Source of the DNA: Ciona savignyi
Lineage: Eukaryota; Chordata; Ascidiacea; Phlebobranchia; Cionidae
Reading direction: 5' to 3'
Assembly (NCBI GenBank): GCA_000149265.1
Contig: CH002827.1
Coordinates: 267,147-331,146 of the forward strand
DNA length: 64,000 nt
The translations under genes and the position numbers were made by a program. Below, one piece after another: positions 10,937 through 23,968 of this stretch (the stretch's first letter is position 1; each line of letters opens with the position of its first letter). The notes beneath the pieces are model-generated. The model had not been told where the DNA came from and made no database searches. It was given only the letters and a program-made list of their open reading frames with translations.

Positions 10937-13900
10937 TCAATTATAAACATCCCATAATATAGCAATCAAGATTCCCAAATGGCAGAGACATAAACATCCT
11001 ATGTACACCCGTAAGCACAAGTGGTCGACATATCGTGCTACTGTTTTCCATTTATCTCCCATCGCAGATGCCAAACGGTTTTCTTTAATGTCACTATTGC
11101 GGTATCTTATGAAGTTGGATATTCTAAGGACGTCTTTGCTCATCAAACTAAGTTTCTTCGCTAATTCTTCAGTTAACAGTCGGAGAACATGGTCAGATTC
11201 GGATTCCTGGTCTGTAAAACGTACAGAATGTTCTTTATTTCTTAAACTCGGGCAATAAAAATAAATTTAAACGTTAAACTGCAGTTTATAGCCTCAGAAA
11301 AGTAAGTTTACTCCGAAAACATTATAGTACTTCCCATTTTTACCCATAATGTGACAAATGTGTGACCTATTATTTCACTTGATATATTTTAACATCAATG
11401 TCACCTTTCCCATCAGTTTGATATCCAGATTTCTTTAGACCAGCACCATTTAACCCGACCGACATGTAGTCCTGCTCAATGTTGTTCGTATTTATATCTT
11501 GGCTTGGACCAATATTAGAGTTTTCCACATCAACTTGTGTTGGTTTTTGACCAAAGCGTTTCTTTACGACACTGTCCTTCCATTTCTTCAAAAGATGTTT
11601 CACGAATGCAATTGCTGTTTTCTATGTGTAACATAAACATAATAGCAATGTCATCATATGTCTGTCATAGCACAAATTTTTTTTAAATATACAAGTTTTA
11701 ACATATGTTTCAACCCGTGTCCGCATTTCAACCCAAACGCGTACAAGTAATAATCCACATAAGTATTAACCCATATATATTACCACCTACTTGTTTAAGC
11801 CCACATAGGTTTCAACTCATATTGGGAATAATACAGATGTGTGTTAAAACCATTGGTTATTTAAAATGAAATAAATGTGGGTCCCAAACTTATTTGTGTT
11901 AAATGCTATGTACTTTGTCTACTCACATTAGAATTAAGTAGCTCTATGTCATCTTCTGTTATATGGTAATTTATCAGCTCCATGTATTGGCCGCAAAAGA
12001 ACAGACATAGTTTGATCCAATATGGAATGTTCCGAAACTCAACTCTGTATACACCCTGTAAATTAAGTATTTGCTTTAGTTGAAAACAGAAAAAAAGTAC
12101 CAAACTACAGTCACGCCTATGGTTCAATCAAATAAATAGTGTAGGTATATTCACACATGGCCCCAAAACCCAATGTACCAATAACAAATTTTATTAAAAA
12201 AAGTCTTGGTAAAGAGCCCATCATGGGTTTGAAATTTTAAGACAGCAGAACTACGTTACCTTCTTTTCAGTCTCCTTCATCACAGCATCAGGTGGCATAT
12301 GGTGGAGGTGGAGCACAAGAACAGTCATTATGATGTTTAAGCCAAGAAGTGCCATGCATAAAACGAAATATACGCCGAGGTAAGGACCGGCAGCTGCTGA
12401 AAACATATCCCCAACAGTCAGCAAGAACACCTGTTAGGGGTAATTTAAGTTTTCTTTCCATATGTTTTAGCAACAGATTGGGTTCCAGTTTGAATGTATG
12501 TGTGGCCAAATGGTTACTGCAACCGTTTTATATATAAAAAGATTTTTGTGATAAACACCTCATGGACTTAATCTGGTAAAAAATACCGGGTTTAATAGTT
12601 GTTGTATGATCCTTTCAGTACATAGAAATATAAAAGAATGGCCCGGTATTGCATAAAATGGTCATATTCTGTTTTTCTGATATAAAATATGTTTGCTCTA
12701 GTTTTTGCCATGTGTAATGTTAAAGTTTGATGAATGAACTTTTTTCCAACTACTTAAAAACCCAGAAACATTTGTCGTTTATGCAATGTCTCATGTTGGA
12801 GGAATAGAATTTTCTCATTTTGACAATGACGATTAAAAAACTGTTGGTTTAATAGGTCTTAATATTAAGTTTAACACTGATATAGTTTACAGTGCTATTT
12901 TCACATTTAAATACACAACAGTTCAGGGCCTTCTTTTCTATTATTATTTTTATGAAAACACTAACCCTCTGCTAACTAACTTTGTATTCCAAATTACCAT
13001 GAATGTTAACAGGATAGTGATTTGTAGTCCAATCCTCTCTCCGCTGTCTGGTGGCAAGTAGAAGCCGAGCAACGAAATTGTCATCAACAAGAGAGCCGGA
13101 AACACCAAACTCTTTGATGATTTGAAAGATTTTTTAGATGAGGCTACTCAAAAAAGGATGAGAGATTTTGTACAGTGGGCAGATTACCTTGGTGAGTTAT
13201 TGCGTTGCCTGTCATTTAAAAAGGTTGGTGGTTGCTAGCTAGGAAACTGTGTCCTTCGCAAAGCACTTAGCGGGACATCACTGAAACATGATGAAATATC
13301 ACTCGTAACTCAATGGCGTGCGCAAGGTTTTCTGATGATTACCCATAAGAACACCTCTTGCATTTTCCCATTAAAGAAAATAAAACGAGTATCCTATCTT
13401 GTGTGCTAATACAGTTGAGTGTTCTATGTATGTTACCTGCAAATACAATGAAGTATTCCGCCTAAAATTGAACTGGTAGGTTATGGACGACCTGTAAATA
13501 TACGGAGTACATAATTTACAACCTAAAGGTAATATCTACACCTATTTCATAAAAGGTCATGTTCTATGATACCCTTAGGTAGGATCTAACACAATCATAT
13601 TCTATGATACTCTTGCTATTTTATATATATTGGCATTTCCTTGTTTTATTAATACAGTAAAACCATCATTGCTTTATAAAAAAACATTTTAACTCAATAA
13701 AAAACACATTTCAAACTTAATAACAAAGTGATTTTAAACTGCAACTTAATCAACAAACAGTAATAGAATTCGATTGGAAGTTATCTCCATCTCTATTGTC
13801 AATTCATGATTATACAACACACTGCATAAGCTTCAGTAACCTGACTGTGGGTGTAAGGTAATCTGAACGTCCTTGCGTTTTCCCATTCACTGGGATAAAC

Positions 13901-16900
13901 CAAAATGCTTACCAATGAAGAGGTGTGATCCTTTTTCGATCAACATCCCTCACAGAAGAGAGAGGATTCATCGTGGCGTACTTTGGTTCTTCGTCATGAT
14001 CATCTTCATGATCATCATGATCTTCTTCCGTCTCATCCAGTACATCCGCGTACAAAGTCGACTGAAGTGATTATGCAAGGAATTTCGGTCATGCATATTT
14101 TGCAAATTATTTGCTGTGGTAATGATTGTGACTTAAGGTAATGATTGTGAGGCAAATGAAATCGGGTGTGGTAATGGGAACTTAGTGGTAATAGTTCTGG
14201 TCATATGTTCAAACGAATAGTTTGGTGGGTTAGTGCATCACCTTTCAGTCGAAAGTTTGTTGCTGTCACCTAGTCCGTTGTGTCCATGGCGGGCACTAAC
14301 GGATATTGCCTGCCCCAAATGAATTAATGGGTTGTAATAAAACTAAAAGGAAAGTATTAATAATATACAACACACTGCAATAGCTCCAGTTACCCAACAG
14401 TGGATGTGATGTGCGATAATGATTGTGTTTCATGACCCACTCTCCAGCGTTTTCCAATTCATAAAACATGAAAATCAATATATTAAGGCTGAAGTGTTTT
14501 TAATATAAAATGCAATGATCTCCTTTATCAGTGTATCTTTGCAGTAAAGTTAAAATAGTAATTAAAATAACAAAATGTTGTGTTGCTGAATGGTAACTGG
14601 GAGCCACATTCATATACACTAAAACAACCCATCGCAGGTTCCTAACTTGTCCCTCATAAAAAAAATTATTTTTATCGTAGGGGCTAAAATAATATACTAA
14701 ATTGAAGAAACCAATTTATCATAACACACTGAAACATCTCTGGTAACCCAGTGGTGTAATCTTATGATTACAAGGTAATCTAAAGATGGCCTGTGTGTTA
14801 ACGGCCTTTGCTTATTTCCATTCATTGAAATAAATATAAATGTCCCGTCTCCTTCCTTTCAACATACATATTACAAACCAACCAGTTTCGAAGTCGAGAT
14901 TTTATCTAACAGCCATTCCCCGGAGCCAACAAAATAATTTGCAATTTCATCATTCAGTAGTTTGTCCGTTCGTTTTGTCATAAGGTCAAGTTTTGAACTT
15001 GGAAAAGACCAAGAGGTAAATGATAGTTTGCATTCCTGTGAAATAATTTGTCGCAATTAAATTTTATACATCCTGTCTCAGGATAACCTTGGGTTATTTA
15101 AATGGGCACAGAGTATCTTCAGACTACATTCATGTTTTTGTGGTAACATGCAAACAACAATTTATACAAGTATACATAATTTCCATTTTAATTTCAGGTA
15201 CAATAAGACAGGGATTTTTAAGCCCAAGCACACCTCGCTCAGGCCTAGTGTAAACAGCGTTTTAAACCCAAGCACTCCTCACACAACATCAGTGTAGACA
15301 GGATTGAAGTGTTACCTGTTTATCAAATGGAAATAATGCGATGTTCACAACACAGGTAGTCTCATATGCTGTTGGTTGTGAAAAACCAACCGTCCCATTG
15401 TAATCCACAACAACATACGGAATTCTTGGAGTGTATGTACTTGTCCCAGTTTCCTCATAAAGAACGATATCCGGAAACCAGACTGCTGTAGCCGGCAGTG
15501 AAACTGAAAATTAAAATGGTTATGTCCCTGTAAGGTTCCATAGGAAACAGGTTCTGTCCCTAAATATTGGAGACTTAAAAACACAGCAAAATGTTAAAAT
15601 AGTAATACGGCTATAGTTTAATTCATTATATTGTGTAGGTATATTTAGACATTGCCAGCACACCTAACGTACGAAAAAAATATTTTAAATAAAAATTATT
15701 ACACACCCAGCCCAAGATTTAAGATCTTTATATCAATTTTGGTTTACATTTAACAGAAGTTTGTAAAAGTATGCTCGTACTTGTTTTTAATCCATTATAA
15801 TCTTTGGGGTCCCATGATAAGAAGTCATCTCTCCAATAAATTCGCAGTCTAACCAGACTCGATAAGATTTGATCTTTTTCATTTAGATTCAGCACCTGTT
15901 TTCAAGGGGAAAATTGTCGATTTATAATATAATAGGTATTTAAGGTCTTAATCCTACACAACACACTGTAATAGCCCAAGTAACTCGACGGTGGGCAGAA
16001 GTAATCTGACGATTGCCCGTGTTAACGCTCCATGTGTTTTCCTGTTCTTGGGGAAGCAGGAATATCCTATCTTATCTCTTGAAACAGCTATGGTTCTAAG
16101 AATACGTATGTGGTGGCCTACATCTATGCGATAAATCTACCTGTATATAGGACAAATCAACTTGCACCAAAACTTGCTCGTTATAATTTCGTACAGGTCG
16201 TATTTTCCTGTCGTAGGCTGGATAAACAATGCTGGTATCAATTCTGTATGCGTTTTTTGGAATGTCCAGTGTATTTGGTTAGATATATGCTACATAGCGT
16301 AAAAAACGCTAATGTGTGACTGTTGTTTGCGTGCATTTGTGTAGGTTTTGTAGTTATGGTATGGATGAAGCGCTATTGTATAACGGTGAGTCATGTTGGG
16401 TAAAAATACGAGTTATGAGAGTAAAATAAAAGCCGAGTCATTCTGTTGTACAAAAAAGGAATAATATTAGGCAAATATGCAATTTTAACTGCGTATATCA
16501 TAAAACGTGTTTGGTGCCATTTTTGCCGAAGCTAGTTTCGTATTGGCAGAGAGCCGAAAGGTTGATCAAAACCATTCGCTCGCTAGATGGTTCTCCTGTG
16601 GTAGGCACTTATTAGCACAAATCGCTCGAACCCAGTAGATTAATGGGTTTCACTTAAACTTAAGGGATGTCTAAAGCGTATACAACATTCTAAACAATTG
16701 CTTGATAATCCGATGACGGCGCGAGGTAATCTAAAGATTACCCGTGTGAGGACGCTTCCTTAAGTGAGCGCAAGGTAATCTAACGATTTTGTGTGTGATA
16801 AATCGCCGTGCGGTTTGCCATTTAAATAGATAGTACATGAATATCCTATATATTTGTGCGTTGGCTTACATACCCTTGCGAATAAACAAATCGAATTTTA

Positions 16901-17956
16901 ATTTCTTTTCTTCATTCATTCCTATGTTAGATATATTCCCGGCCAGAACTTTGTGGTAGACATGATCGTTATCAAGACCTTGGCTTCCGCTCGATGAAGA
17001 ACCTCCAGCCTTTAAACGTTAGTAAACTATCACATATAGGTTGTTTTTTTGCATTAATTACTAGACTCAGTTTTGAACCTCAATTGGGTCATTGATAAAG
17101 TGTATTTATTGTATATAATTCATTATATCGAAACCCTCCGCTTAATTAGTAGGGATAGGATAGGATAGGATATTCATCTTTATCCCCGTGAATGGGAAAA
17201 CCAAGGGGGTTAACACACGGGCAATCGTCAGATCACCTCGCGCCCATCGTCGGGTTACCAGAGCTATTGCAGTGTGTTGTATATGATAGACACGTTCCTT
17301 CAATTTGGTAGAACCCATTAATCCGCTGGGTTCAGGCAATGTCCGTAAAGTGCCTTGCCCAAGGACACAACCGACTAGCTAGCGACCAGTTTCGCACCTG
17401 CAACCTTTCGATTGAAAGGCGACGCACTTAACCGTTAGACCAACAGGCCGGACATAGTCTTTTGTGTCCTTGTCAATACCTTCAGCGGACATCACCTTGA
17501 CCCAGTGGATTATTGGATTCTATCAAAACTAGCCGGAATGTTTCAATCATACACAACATACTGCAAAAGCTTCTCTAAGTTAAAACAGAAAGAAGAACAA
17601 TAGACCATGTTACTCAGCTTCTTTTTATTAAAAAATATATTTCCCTTACTGTGATTTTATTTGAATTGCGTAGATAAGCCAAATATATTTGTTTTAAATA
17701 ATGTGAGTTAATGTTGTCTTTGTTATAACAAGGGTTACTTAATGTGAGTTAATGTTGTCTTTGTTATAACAAGGGTTAAAATATCTTTTAACAAGGCTTT
17801 TTATTAAATCACAATCGTGATACAAAACATTTTTATCAGACTCACTTGACTAATTCCGGCAAGACCTACTTTCGATGCGGTTTTTCCACCTTTTCCTGCT
17901 CTCGTCACAGCAAAAATTAACGATAGTAAAGTGCACTTTGATATTACACAACGCAT
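10937..17956 (-). CDS. Nicotinic-acetylcholine-receptor-like Cys-loop channel subunit
   Basis: The eleven-exon model gives about 584 residues. Exons are 17956-17846 (signal peptide, MRCVISKCTLLSLIFAVTRA), 17009-16874, 15895-15781 (WDPKDYNGLK), 15503-15316 (PDIVLYEETG, first Cys of the loop), 15035-14883 (second Cys, SGEWLLDK), 14061-13913 (acidic loop C), 13109-12998 (M1, GFYLPPDSGERIGLQITILL), 12430-12260 (M2-M3, VFLLTVGD to VLVLHLHHMPP), 12055-11927, 11621-11405 (cytoplasmic loop) and 11211-10937 (M4, DKWKTVARYVDHLCLRVYIG). The Cys loop has exactly 13 residues between Cys171 and Cys185, as in all Cys-loop receptors. Glu at the start of M2 (SGER) suggests a cation channel. Loop C has no adjacent cysteine pair, so this is a non-alpha-type or atypical subunit. 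All exon phases agree except exon 2 to exon 3, where one extra base remains. The exon 5 donor (AAACTG|GTTGGT) is weak. Confidence 0.9.
12140..12245 (+). repeat. Short tRNA-like SINE copy
   Basis: 'gtcttggtaaagagcccatcatgggtttgaaat' is the B-box-side half of the second, shorter SINE family. It lies in a receptor intron just before the exon ending at 12260. Confidence 0.6.
13805..13905 (+). repeat. SINE 3'-half fragment in receptor intron
   Basis: It runs from 'atacaacacactgc' through 'ttgcgttttcccattcactgggataaa' and ends eight bases before the donor of the loop-C exon. The tRNA-like head is missing. Confidence 0.65.
14210..14485 (+). repeat. Nearly full-length tRNA-derived SINE in receptor intron
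   Basis: The tRNA-like head 'tagtttggtgggttagtgc' is followed by the complete body ('aatgggttgtaataaaact', 'caacacactgcaatagctcc') and the 'ttttccaattcataaaacatgaa' end. Its B box is poorly preserved. Confidence 0.75.
14690..14850 (+). repeat. SINE 3'-half fragment
   Basis: It is recognised from 'ataacacactgaaacatctctggtaaccc' through 'ttccattcattgaaataaatataaatgtcc'. It ends about 30 bases before the Cys-loop exon donor. Confidence 0.6.
15950..16075 (+). repeat. SINE 3'-half fragment
   Basis: 'acaacacactgtaatagccc', 'acggtgggcagaagtaatctgacgattgcccgtgtt' and the terminal 'atatcctat' are all present. It lies in the receptor intron between exons 2 and 3. Confidence 0.7.
16555..16865 (+). repeat. 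SINE copy with internal duplication
   Basis: The segment 'gcgcgaggtaatctaaagatta' is repeated as 'gagcgcaaggtaatctaacgatt', so this copy contains the body block twice. It ends with 'gaatatcctat' nine bases before the exon 2 donor region. Confidence 0.6.
17148..17452 (-). repeat. Full-length tRNA-derived SINE (best copy)
   Basis: Read on the minus strand, it starts with a tRNA-like head (A-box-like 'tggtctaacggttaagtgc', B-box-like 'ggttgcaggtgcgaaactgg'), continues through a unique body, and ends in tandem TCCTA steps (complement of the ataggataggatagg run at 17155-17170). This is the classic order of a tRNA-derived SINE with a short tandem tail. Two published Ciona elements, a composite SINE and MITEs, make a match likely, but the family name cannot be confirmed here. 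It occupies the first receptor intron. Confidence 0.85.
17505..17582 (+). repeat. SINE middle fragment
   Basis: It has 'acccagtggattattggattctatcaaaact' followed by 'caatcatacacaacatactgcaa', then breaks off. It is in opposite orientation to, and right beside, the full copy at 17148. Confidence 0.65.
17700..17781. repeat. 41-base direct duplication
   Basis: A 41-base block starting aatgtgagttaatgttgtct is repeated back to back at 17741 with no mismatch over the second copy. It lies in the first intron of the receptor gene, 65 bases from the signal-peptide exon. Confidence 0.85.
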
Positions 17957-18084
17957 GTTGCACTCATATATAAAAAGGGCGATGTAGTTCAGATTTTCAC
18001 CTGTTCATTAGGATGAAAAGTACCACAGCGGATACCTAAGTTAAATCAGATGTATTTGTGCTCAATGGGATGTACTTATGCTAA

Positions 18085-18205
18085 AAGAATACCACACTGC
18101 AATGGGGCGGTAACCCAACAGTGGTTGCATGGTAATCTGACTATTATTTCTGACTATATTATAAGTACCCTTGCAATAATCCAATTACAGAGATGAATAT
18201 CTTGT
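18085..18205 (+). repeat. SINE 3'-half fragment
   Basis: 'taccacactgcaatggggcggtaacccaacagtggttgcatggtaatctgac' identifies it. The end is blurred by AT-rich sequence. Confidence 0.55.
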
Positions 18206-18619
18206 TCTTAAAAACATGAATATGTTATTCTTAAAGCTAAAGATAAAATAATCATCTAACTTAAATACTACTTTCTGCAAATAGCTGTATACGAATAAAT
18301 AAAACAAAACAACATATCTAAGATGAGGGTAAGACGTACCAGGACCCCTGCATAACTTACTATAGTAAAAAAACGGCCTAACTCGAATTACAGAGAAATA
18401 TACTCTAATAGCCTATACTTATGTTTATACTTTAAACAAAAGCGATATATACTCTGTAAATGAGAGAATGCGAACTGAAATAAATATTGATGAGCGTTTT
18501 GCATAATATTGTGTTAATTGACCAAGATTGTTTGTTTATGACTGTGGTATCGTGGGAAAGACTTCGTAATGTATTTTGGTTGTTTTAGGGGTTCTTTTAA
18601 GATTTATATGTTTTATGTC

Positions 18620-18898
18620 CCATAAAAGCGGCGTTATCACAAGGAAATTCGGCGAATTACTTTAGTGCCCACCGTCAGGTTATCGGAGAAACTGCAGAGT
18701 GCATATAGTGTTCTATAAAATTGAAACGCTGTTTTAGTTTTAGCAGTTAGAGCCCATTAAAACACTGGCATCGGGCGACGTCCGCTACGTGTATAGGCTC
18801 AGAACACAACCATTAAGTGAGACTACCTTAGGTAGTGACCAGTTTTGATCCTATCAACCTTTCGGCTGAATGGCTACGCACTAACCAACTATAGGCCA
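18620..18898 (-). repeat. SINE, nearly full length
   Basis: On the minus strand the tRNA-like head is at the right ('gcctatagttggttagtgcg', 'agccgaaaggttgataggatcaaaact') and the body runs leftward to 'cggcgaattactttagtgcccaccg'. The TCCTA tail is lost. Confidence 0.7.
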
Positions 18899-20177
18899 GA
18901 GGTCGACAACCTTTTGTATTTAAAGAATTATTTTATCTGATGCTTAATTCACAAAAAAAGAATACTGGGAGCCGCAAAACTATTAAAATTTTCGTAATAA
19001 AAGGAAAACAACACTGTGAGATAAAATACGCTAGTGTGCTTCTGTTTGTTTTATTTATGCATCGGTATTAAACATATTAAGCATTATTAAGCAGGTTGCC
19101 GACCCATGCACTAAGCTAATCGACCGGATTCATATCCTTTATATACATATATACTATTATATATATATACGTGTCTTTAAAAAGGCAAACAAAAGAAAAA
19201 CAAGCAAAAAAATCCAATTTTTTACATTGTTATTTTGTAATTTAATGGGTGTGTAAATCATTTAATGTTCAGTTAAATAAATATTGTAATAATGTAAAGT
19301 TGGGGCCTATATAGACGGTGCATTTTTTAACTTTTTTTAAATTTTGGCTACATTTTAAGTGTGTGTGTATTTTTAATTATTATTTTTTTGGTAGGAAAAA
19401 CAAAAAATAACTAAATTAAAACATTAGGCTACAGTTGCAAAGCATGTTTTTGTAGATATAAATAAAATGTTAATTCAGTTAAATTAGACAAAGCATGTAG
19501 TTCCTGCAATGTTTTTCTAATCAGTTTGTAAAACAGAAATAATGCTGAGAAAGGTGTCAACTCTCATTTTTTTCGTTTTTAATCGGATACAAAATGTAAA
19601 TATTCCTAGGAGACACGACCAGTCAATATCAGTCGGGCTTGTTTACAAGGCAATTTTAAACTGTATGCGGCGTCCTTAAATGTCCACTAGCTTCGACTAC
19701 TGGAATGTGGATATTATAGTCATCTAATAAACTAACAGTTATAAATCCGTTAGTGCAGTACTAAAATAAAAGAGCAAAACTGAAAGTATTTAAAGGACAG
19801 AAGCAATAATCATATGACAGTATGGTTTTGCTGAGTAACAATGGTGGTAAATCTCCAATGTTTTGTATGGTTGTAAGCAGCGTGTGCTATCCGCTCAAAT
19901 ATTTTAAGTAAAGATTTTGAAGTTTTGAGTTAAGGTTGCAGATCCAAGCTTTAATGTTAAATTATGAAAAATTCTAAAAGTTTGTTTCGGATTTTTCCGT
20001 TGATCATTATTTCTCTCCTTCGTATTACAGATTTCCCTTGATATTTTCCGGACATTAACCATGTATAAATCTTTCAATTTAGATTTTCCCATTATCTAAT
20101 ATTAAGTGCAAGCAGATTGTTTTCATATGCCGATACGGAATTTAATATGCTAATGCCTGTAGCCTAAAGAACCCTTT

Positions 20178-20400
20178 GATATTTAGGATATGATCGGATA
20201 TTCATGTATCTCCACATGAATTGGGAAAACGTAAGGGTTGTTATCACAAGGACATACGTTAGATTACCTCGCGATTATGTAAGGGATTGCTTTCACTTGA
20301 GTAGTCTTCAGATTACCTCGCGCCCATCATGATCGAAGCGTTCTTATTTAAGTAGAACCAATAAATCAACTGGACACCCACCAAGCTATTTGGTTGGGCT
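20178..20400 (-). repeat. SINE with a duplicated 3' block
   Basis: The 'ggatattcatg' end and 'acctcgcg' block are followed by a second 'cagattacctcgcgcccatcatg' block. The head is absent. Confidence 0.6.
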
Positions 20401-23400
20401 ATTTAACCCCTGGAACAGTGGGATATTTATATTAAAGATATTCTTGTTGTATTTTTGTTCACAGTTTAGATTGGAGCTAACCGTTCTCTCTAAGGAAACT
20501 GCATGGTTCAGTAATCGTAACCTACTTGTCGTATGTGTAGTAATCGTTTAGGAGGTCTTCAACTGATTATCTCCCTATCTCTCCAATGCAAACTGACCTC
20601 ACAAAAATCCGTACATCGGCAACTTTTTCTCAACAAAACAGCTAGCAGATGCACAATCAACACCTTTATTTCACAAGTCACTGATCCACTATTACAAAAC
20701 TTTACTGCCAAACGAGAACACCGGCGCACAGCCTAGGCACATGCTGCTTTCAACCAAAGAAACTTTGGGAATCACCACCAGTATAACTCAGTAAAACACT
20801 CGTTTAAAAACAATGACTAGGCCTAAGCGATACCACTTGACACATCCTGTCGCGCATAGAGTTCTTAATTAGTTATACGTCATCTATAGCCTACTGGTAT
20901 GTGTGATAATCGTAGCCTAAATATAGACAAAACTATATACAATTATCGAAAGTGCGCTTAATATTTCTTTGACGGCATTAAGTGGTGTGTGGTAGACGAC
21001 GGTCGCTCTACTGGGGAAATCAGGAATGGTTTTGCCAATGACGTTTAAACTATTTCAGTGAACATTTATGACCTTTAGACAGCCTAATATATATATTTCA
21101 AGTTGCTAAACATCTTAAACTAGACTATATGTAATCATTCAAACGATACTTTATATATTTATGTTTTTATATATTATTAAATAGCCTGATCGTACATGGG
21201 CTTATCGATTATATGCTTTCCGCACTAAGTCGCATTTTCATATGATTGGAAAAACGATGAGCGTTAAGGCATAGTAATCACACTGTACCATTAAATATGA
21301 GATGTTGAAAGATCATTTATTTATCTTAACGATTGCATTAACTGAACCGTGCCAGAAGTATAATAGCTGTATTGCCGTAGAAGTGTGCGGTTTGGAGTGA
21401 TAACCACATCTTTCAGTTAATAATAATAGTGCTCGTTCAAAGAGAAACAATATAATTAGAATTCGGTGTAGCCAAGTTCGAGGAAAGTTTACGAAATTTA
21501 AGGAAGTTGTATTGTCTGATACATAAAATAAAATTAGACCGGAGTAAGATATTATTTTGAAGCATGTGTTAGGAAATAGAATTAGGCGAGAATGCGATAT
21601 CGTTTTAAAAGCAGGATACGAGAGTATGTGTTGTTACGTCTTCATCGAAAACCTAGATATATTGTGGTAGGATAATCGTATAGTTTATCTAATGATTTCT
21701 GCAAATCCGCTTTGTATAGATACTACTGTCGACATCAATACCACAGCAGCTTAGAGTAAAAATAATTACTTGTATACTCAATGTTCGATATTTGATTGAT
21801 TTTATATCTGTCACACATGAAAACCACAAGCTCCCTGCAGATAAGATCCCAGTGGTTTTGTGTTATCGAACAATGGTGTATAAACAAAATTGATTTACAC
21901 TAAAATGAACATTTTATTTTATTAACTGACTTATACCGTATATGGAGCCAATTAAAACGACTACGAAAGTATAGCACTATATTAAATTAAAGTGTAGATA
22001 CCAAGCGCTTACTCTAGTTCTAATCATAAACCTAAAACTAAGTAAATCGGAAACGGCCAAAGAAGTTCGTAATACAAGTTGTGGCGGCATATTTAGAGTG
22101 AGGTATTCTGGAAAAGAGAACGCGGTTGTAAAACTGACCTATTTTTTTTTGTCTTACACTTCCGTATACCCGTAAATATCTTTCGCTATTGATTTTCATA
22201 AATAATGAACAAGTTTTCTCTTTGTCGGCGTGCTGCTTTACTCCCACTTTTTCGTGTATATCATTAACACGTGGCAGCCTTATATAGAAGATCGGTGGTA
22301 TGACGTATAATGTTGTGTGGTGACTGTTATACTAACCACATTTTGTAACTGAATTCTTTATTTAAGTTGCTTTCATAGCATCAAGTGGAGTTTTGAAATG
22401 GAACTTTGCAACGACAAAACGTCTGCGTAGCCAAGAAATTAATTTTTAATAAGATACGCTATCAGGACTTTTGACCGTAATTGATAAAGCTTGGAAGAAA
22501 GTAAGTGGTACAGGGATTAGCGGTGAGTTTAGTTCGCCAGAGGCACTAGTAACCCAATGGGAAGGATTATCACGTGGGCCACCCTCGAACTATTGAAGGT
22601 CTATACATTAATCAATGTTCTGATGAGTTTATTGTTTGAAGTTGTATCCTTTACACTGTTTTAGTAAGACTAGACACAATCCCAGACAGTTCAGTAATGA
22701 ACCGCGACACATTGCGTGGTCGCATCAGTTTAATAACGACCTACTAAACCGACAACATACCAATGCACTCTTATGCATACGGCTTTGACTATTTAAGAGT
22801 AATGGATTTGTTTAAGCAAGATAAGACCGTTAAGAAGCTTGTAGGCCTGCAATGAGGATTTAATAACAGCTAATTAGACGGGCCTCGCATGTATTTTGCA
22901 TGGGCACAAAATAAATCAATTGCAATTGCCCGCAATTTAGAATTTCGATTAATCAAGTTTAATTTACCACAATGACAGCCTTTATAAATACCAGCCCTTT
23001 GCGTGTACATTTTAATTCAGGTTTGCAGCAGGACTGGAGTGAATGGAACCACACTCATTTTTTAACATTACTTTATTTATTTGTTTCACTAGGTCACTGC
23101 TTGTATATAAAAAAAACTGTTTTGCCTTGTATAAAATTGGAGGCAAATACAACCGATGCTCGCTATTATAGGAATACTCAGTAAGTGCACTCTGTACTTT
23201 TTGTTAATTAGCTCAGCAGTTTGATTAATTAGCATAAATGCATTAAAGCTTATACTGAACGCATTGATACGTTTACAAGTTTCTGTGTTTGTAGCAGCAT
23301 GATCTGTCCCTTTTGTTGCATTTTAGGCAACAAACGACGCCGTTGTAATAATCAATTAGAGTAAATTCAAGCAGTGATAACTTTTAGTGCAAATGCAAGT

Positions 23401-23544
23401 TTGGCACATTCGCAAAAGTTGTTACTTTTTTAATGTACTGTTATTGTTGAACAATTTGCAAGAAAATCCACAGTACAAGATTTATACATGGTTATCGTCG
23501 GATAACTTGCTAGGATAATCCACAATAAAATGGGATAACATAGG

Positions 23545-23825
23545 ATAGGATAGGATATTCATGTTCATCCCAGTGGATGGTAAAACATACGGCCCGTTAA
23601 CACATGGGCAATCATCAAATCACCTCGCACCCGACTTTGGGTTACCGGGTCTATTACGGTATGTTGTGTACGATTTAGACTTATTTTCAATTTACTAGAA
23701 CCCATTATCCTTTATGGCAAAGTACACTAAGTGCCTTACCCAAAGACACAGCCGAATGCCCAGTGACCTGTTTTGAACCTTCAACCACAAATCCACCATA
23801 TGCCAATCAGTCGAACAAATAACTA
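23545..23825 (-). repeat. SINE, full length, upstream of the GPCR exon
   Basis: It starts with three 'tagga' steps and 'tattcatgttcatccc', continues with the full body, and ends at the right with a worn tRNA-like head near 'gccaatcagtcgaac'. It lies about 200 bases before the GPCR exon. Confidence 0.75.
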
Positions 23826-23968
23826 GTAAGAAAAATGCACATTAAACATTTTTTTTGCCTTTATCTGTCACAAAACCTCTCACTATAAAAAGTAAAAAGC
23901 TGTACTGATATCATAAGTAAAATTACCTACATTTTTGATTAGCTTACAGTGACAAATTTCCATTTTCA

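Noticed and set aside
13050..13192. Plus-strand frame reading VINKRAGNTKLFDDL and DFLDEATQKRMRDF before a GTGAGT
   Set aside because: It looks protein-like and ends at a donor-like site, but it is largely the antisense of the receptor M1 exon, which fits its family perfectly on the minus strand.
13873..14070. Plus-strand hydrophobic frame (FFVMIIFMIIMIFFRL)
   Set aside because: It is the complement of the acidic loop-C exon (GATCATGAT repeats) of the receptor gene.
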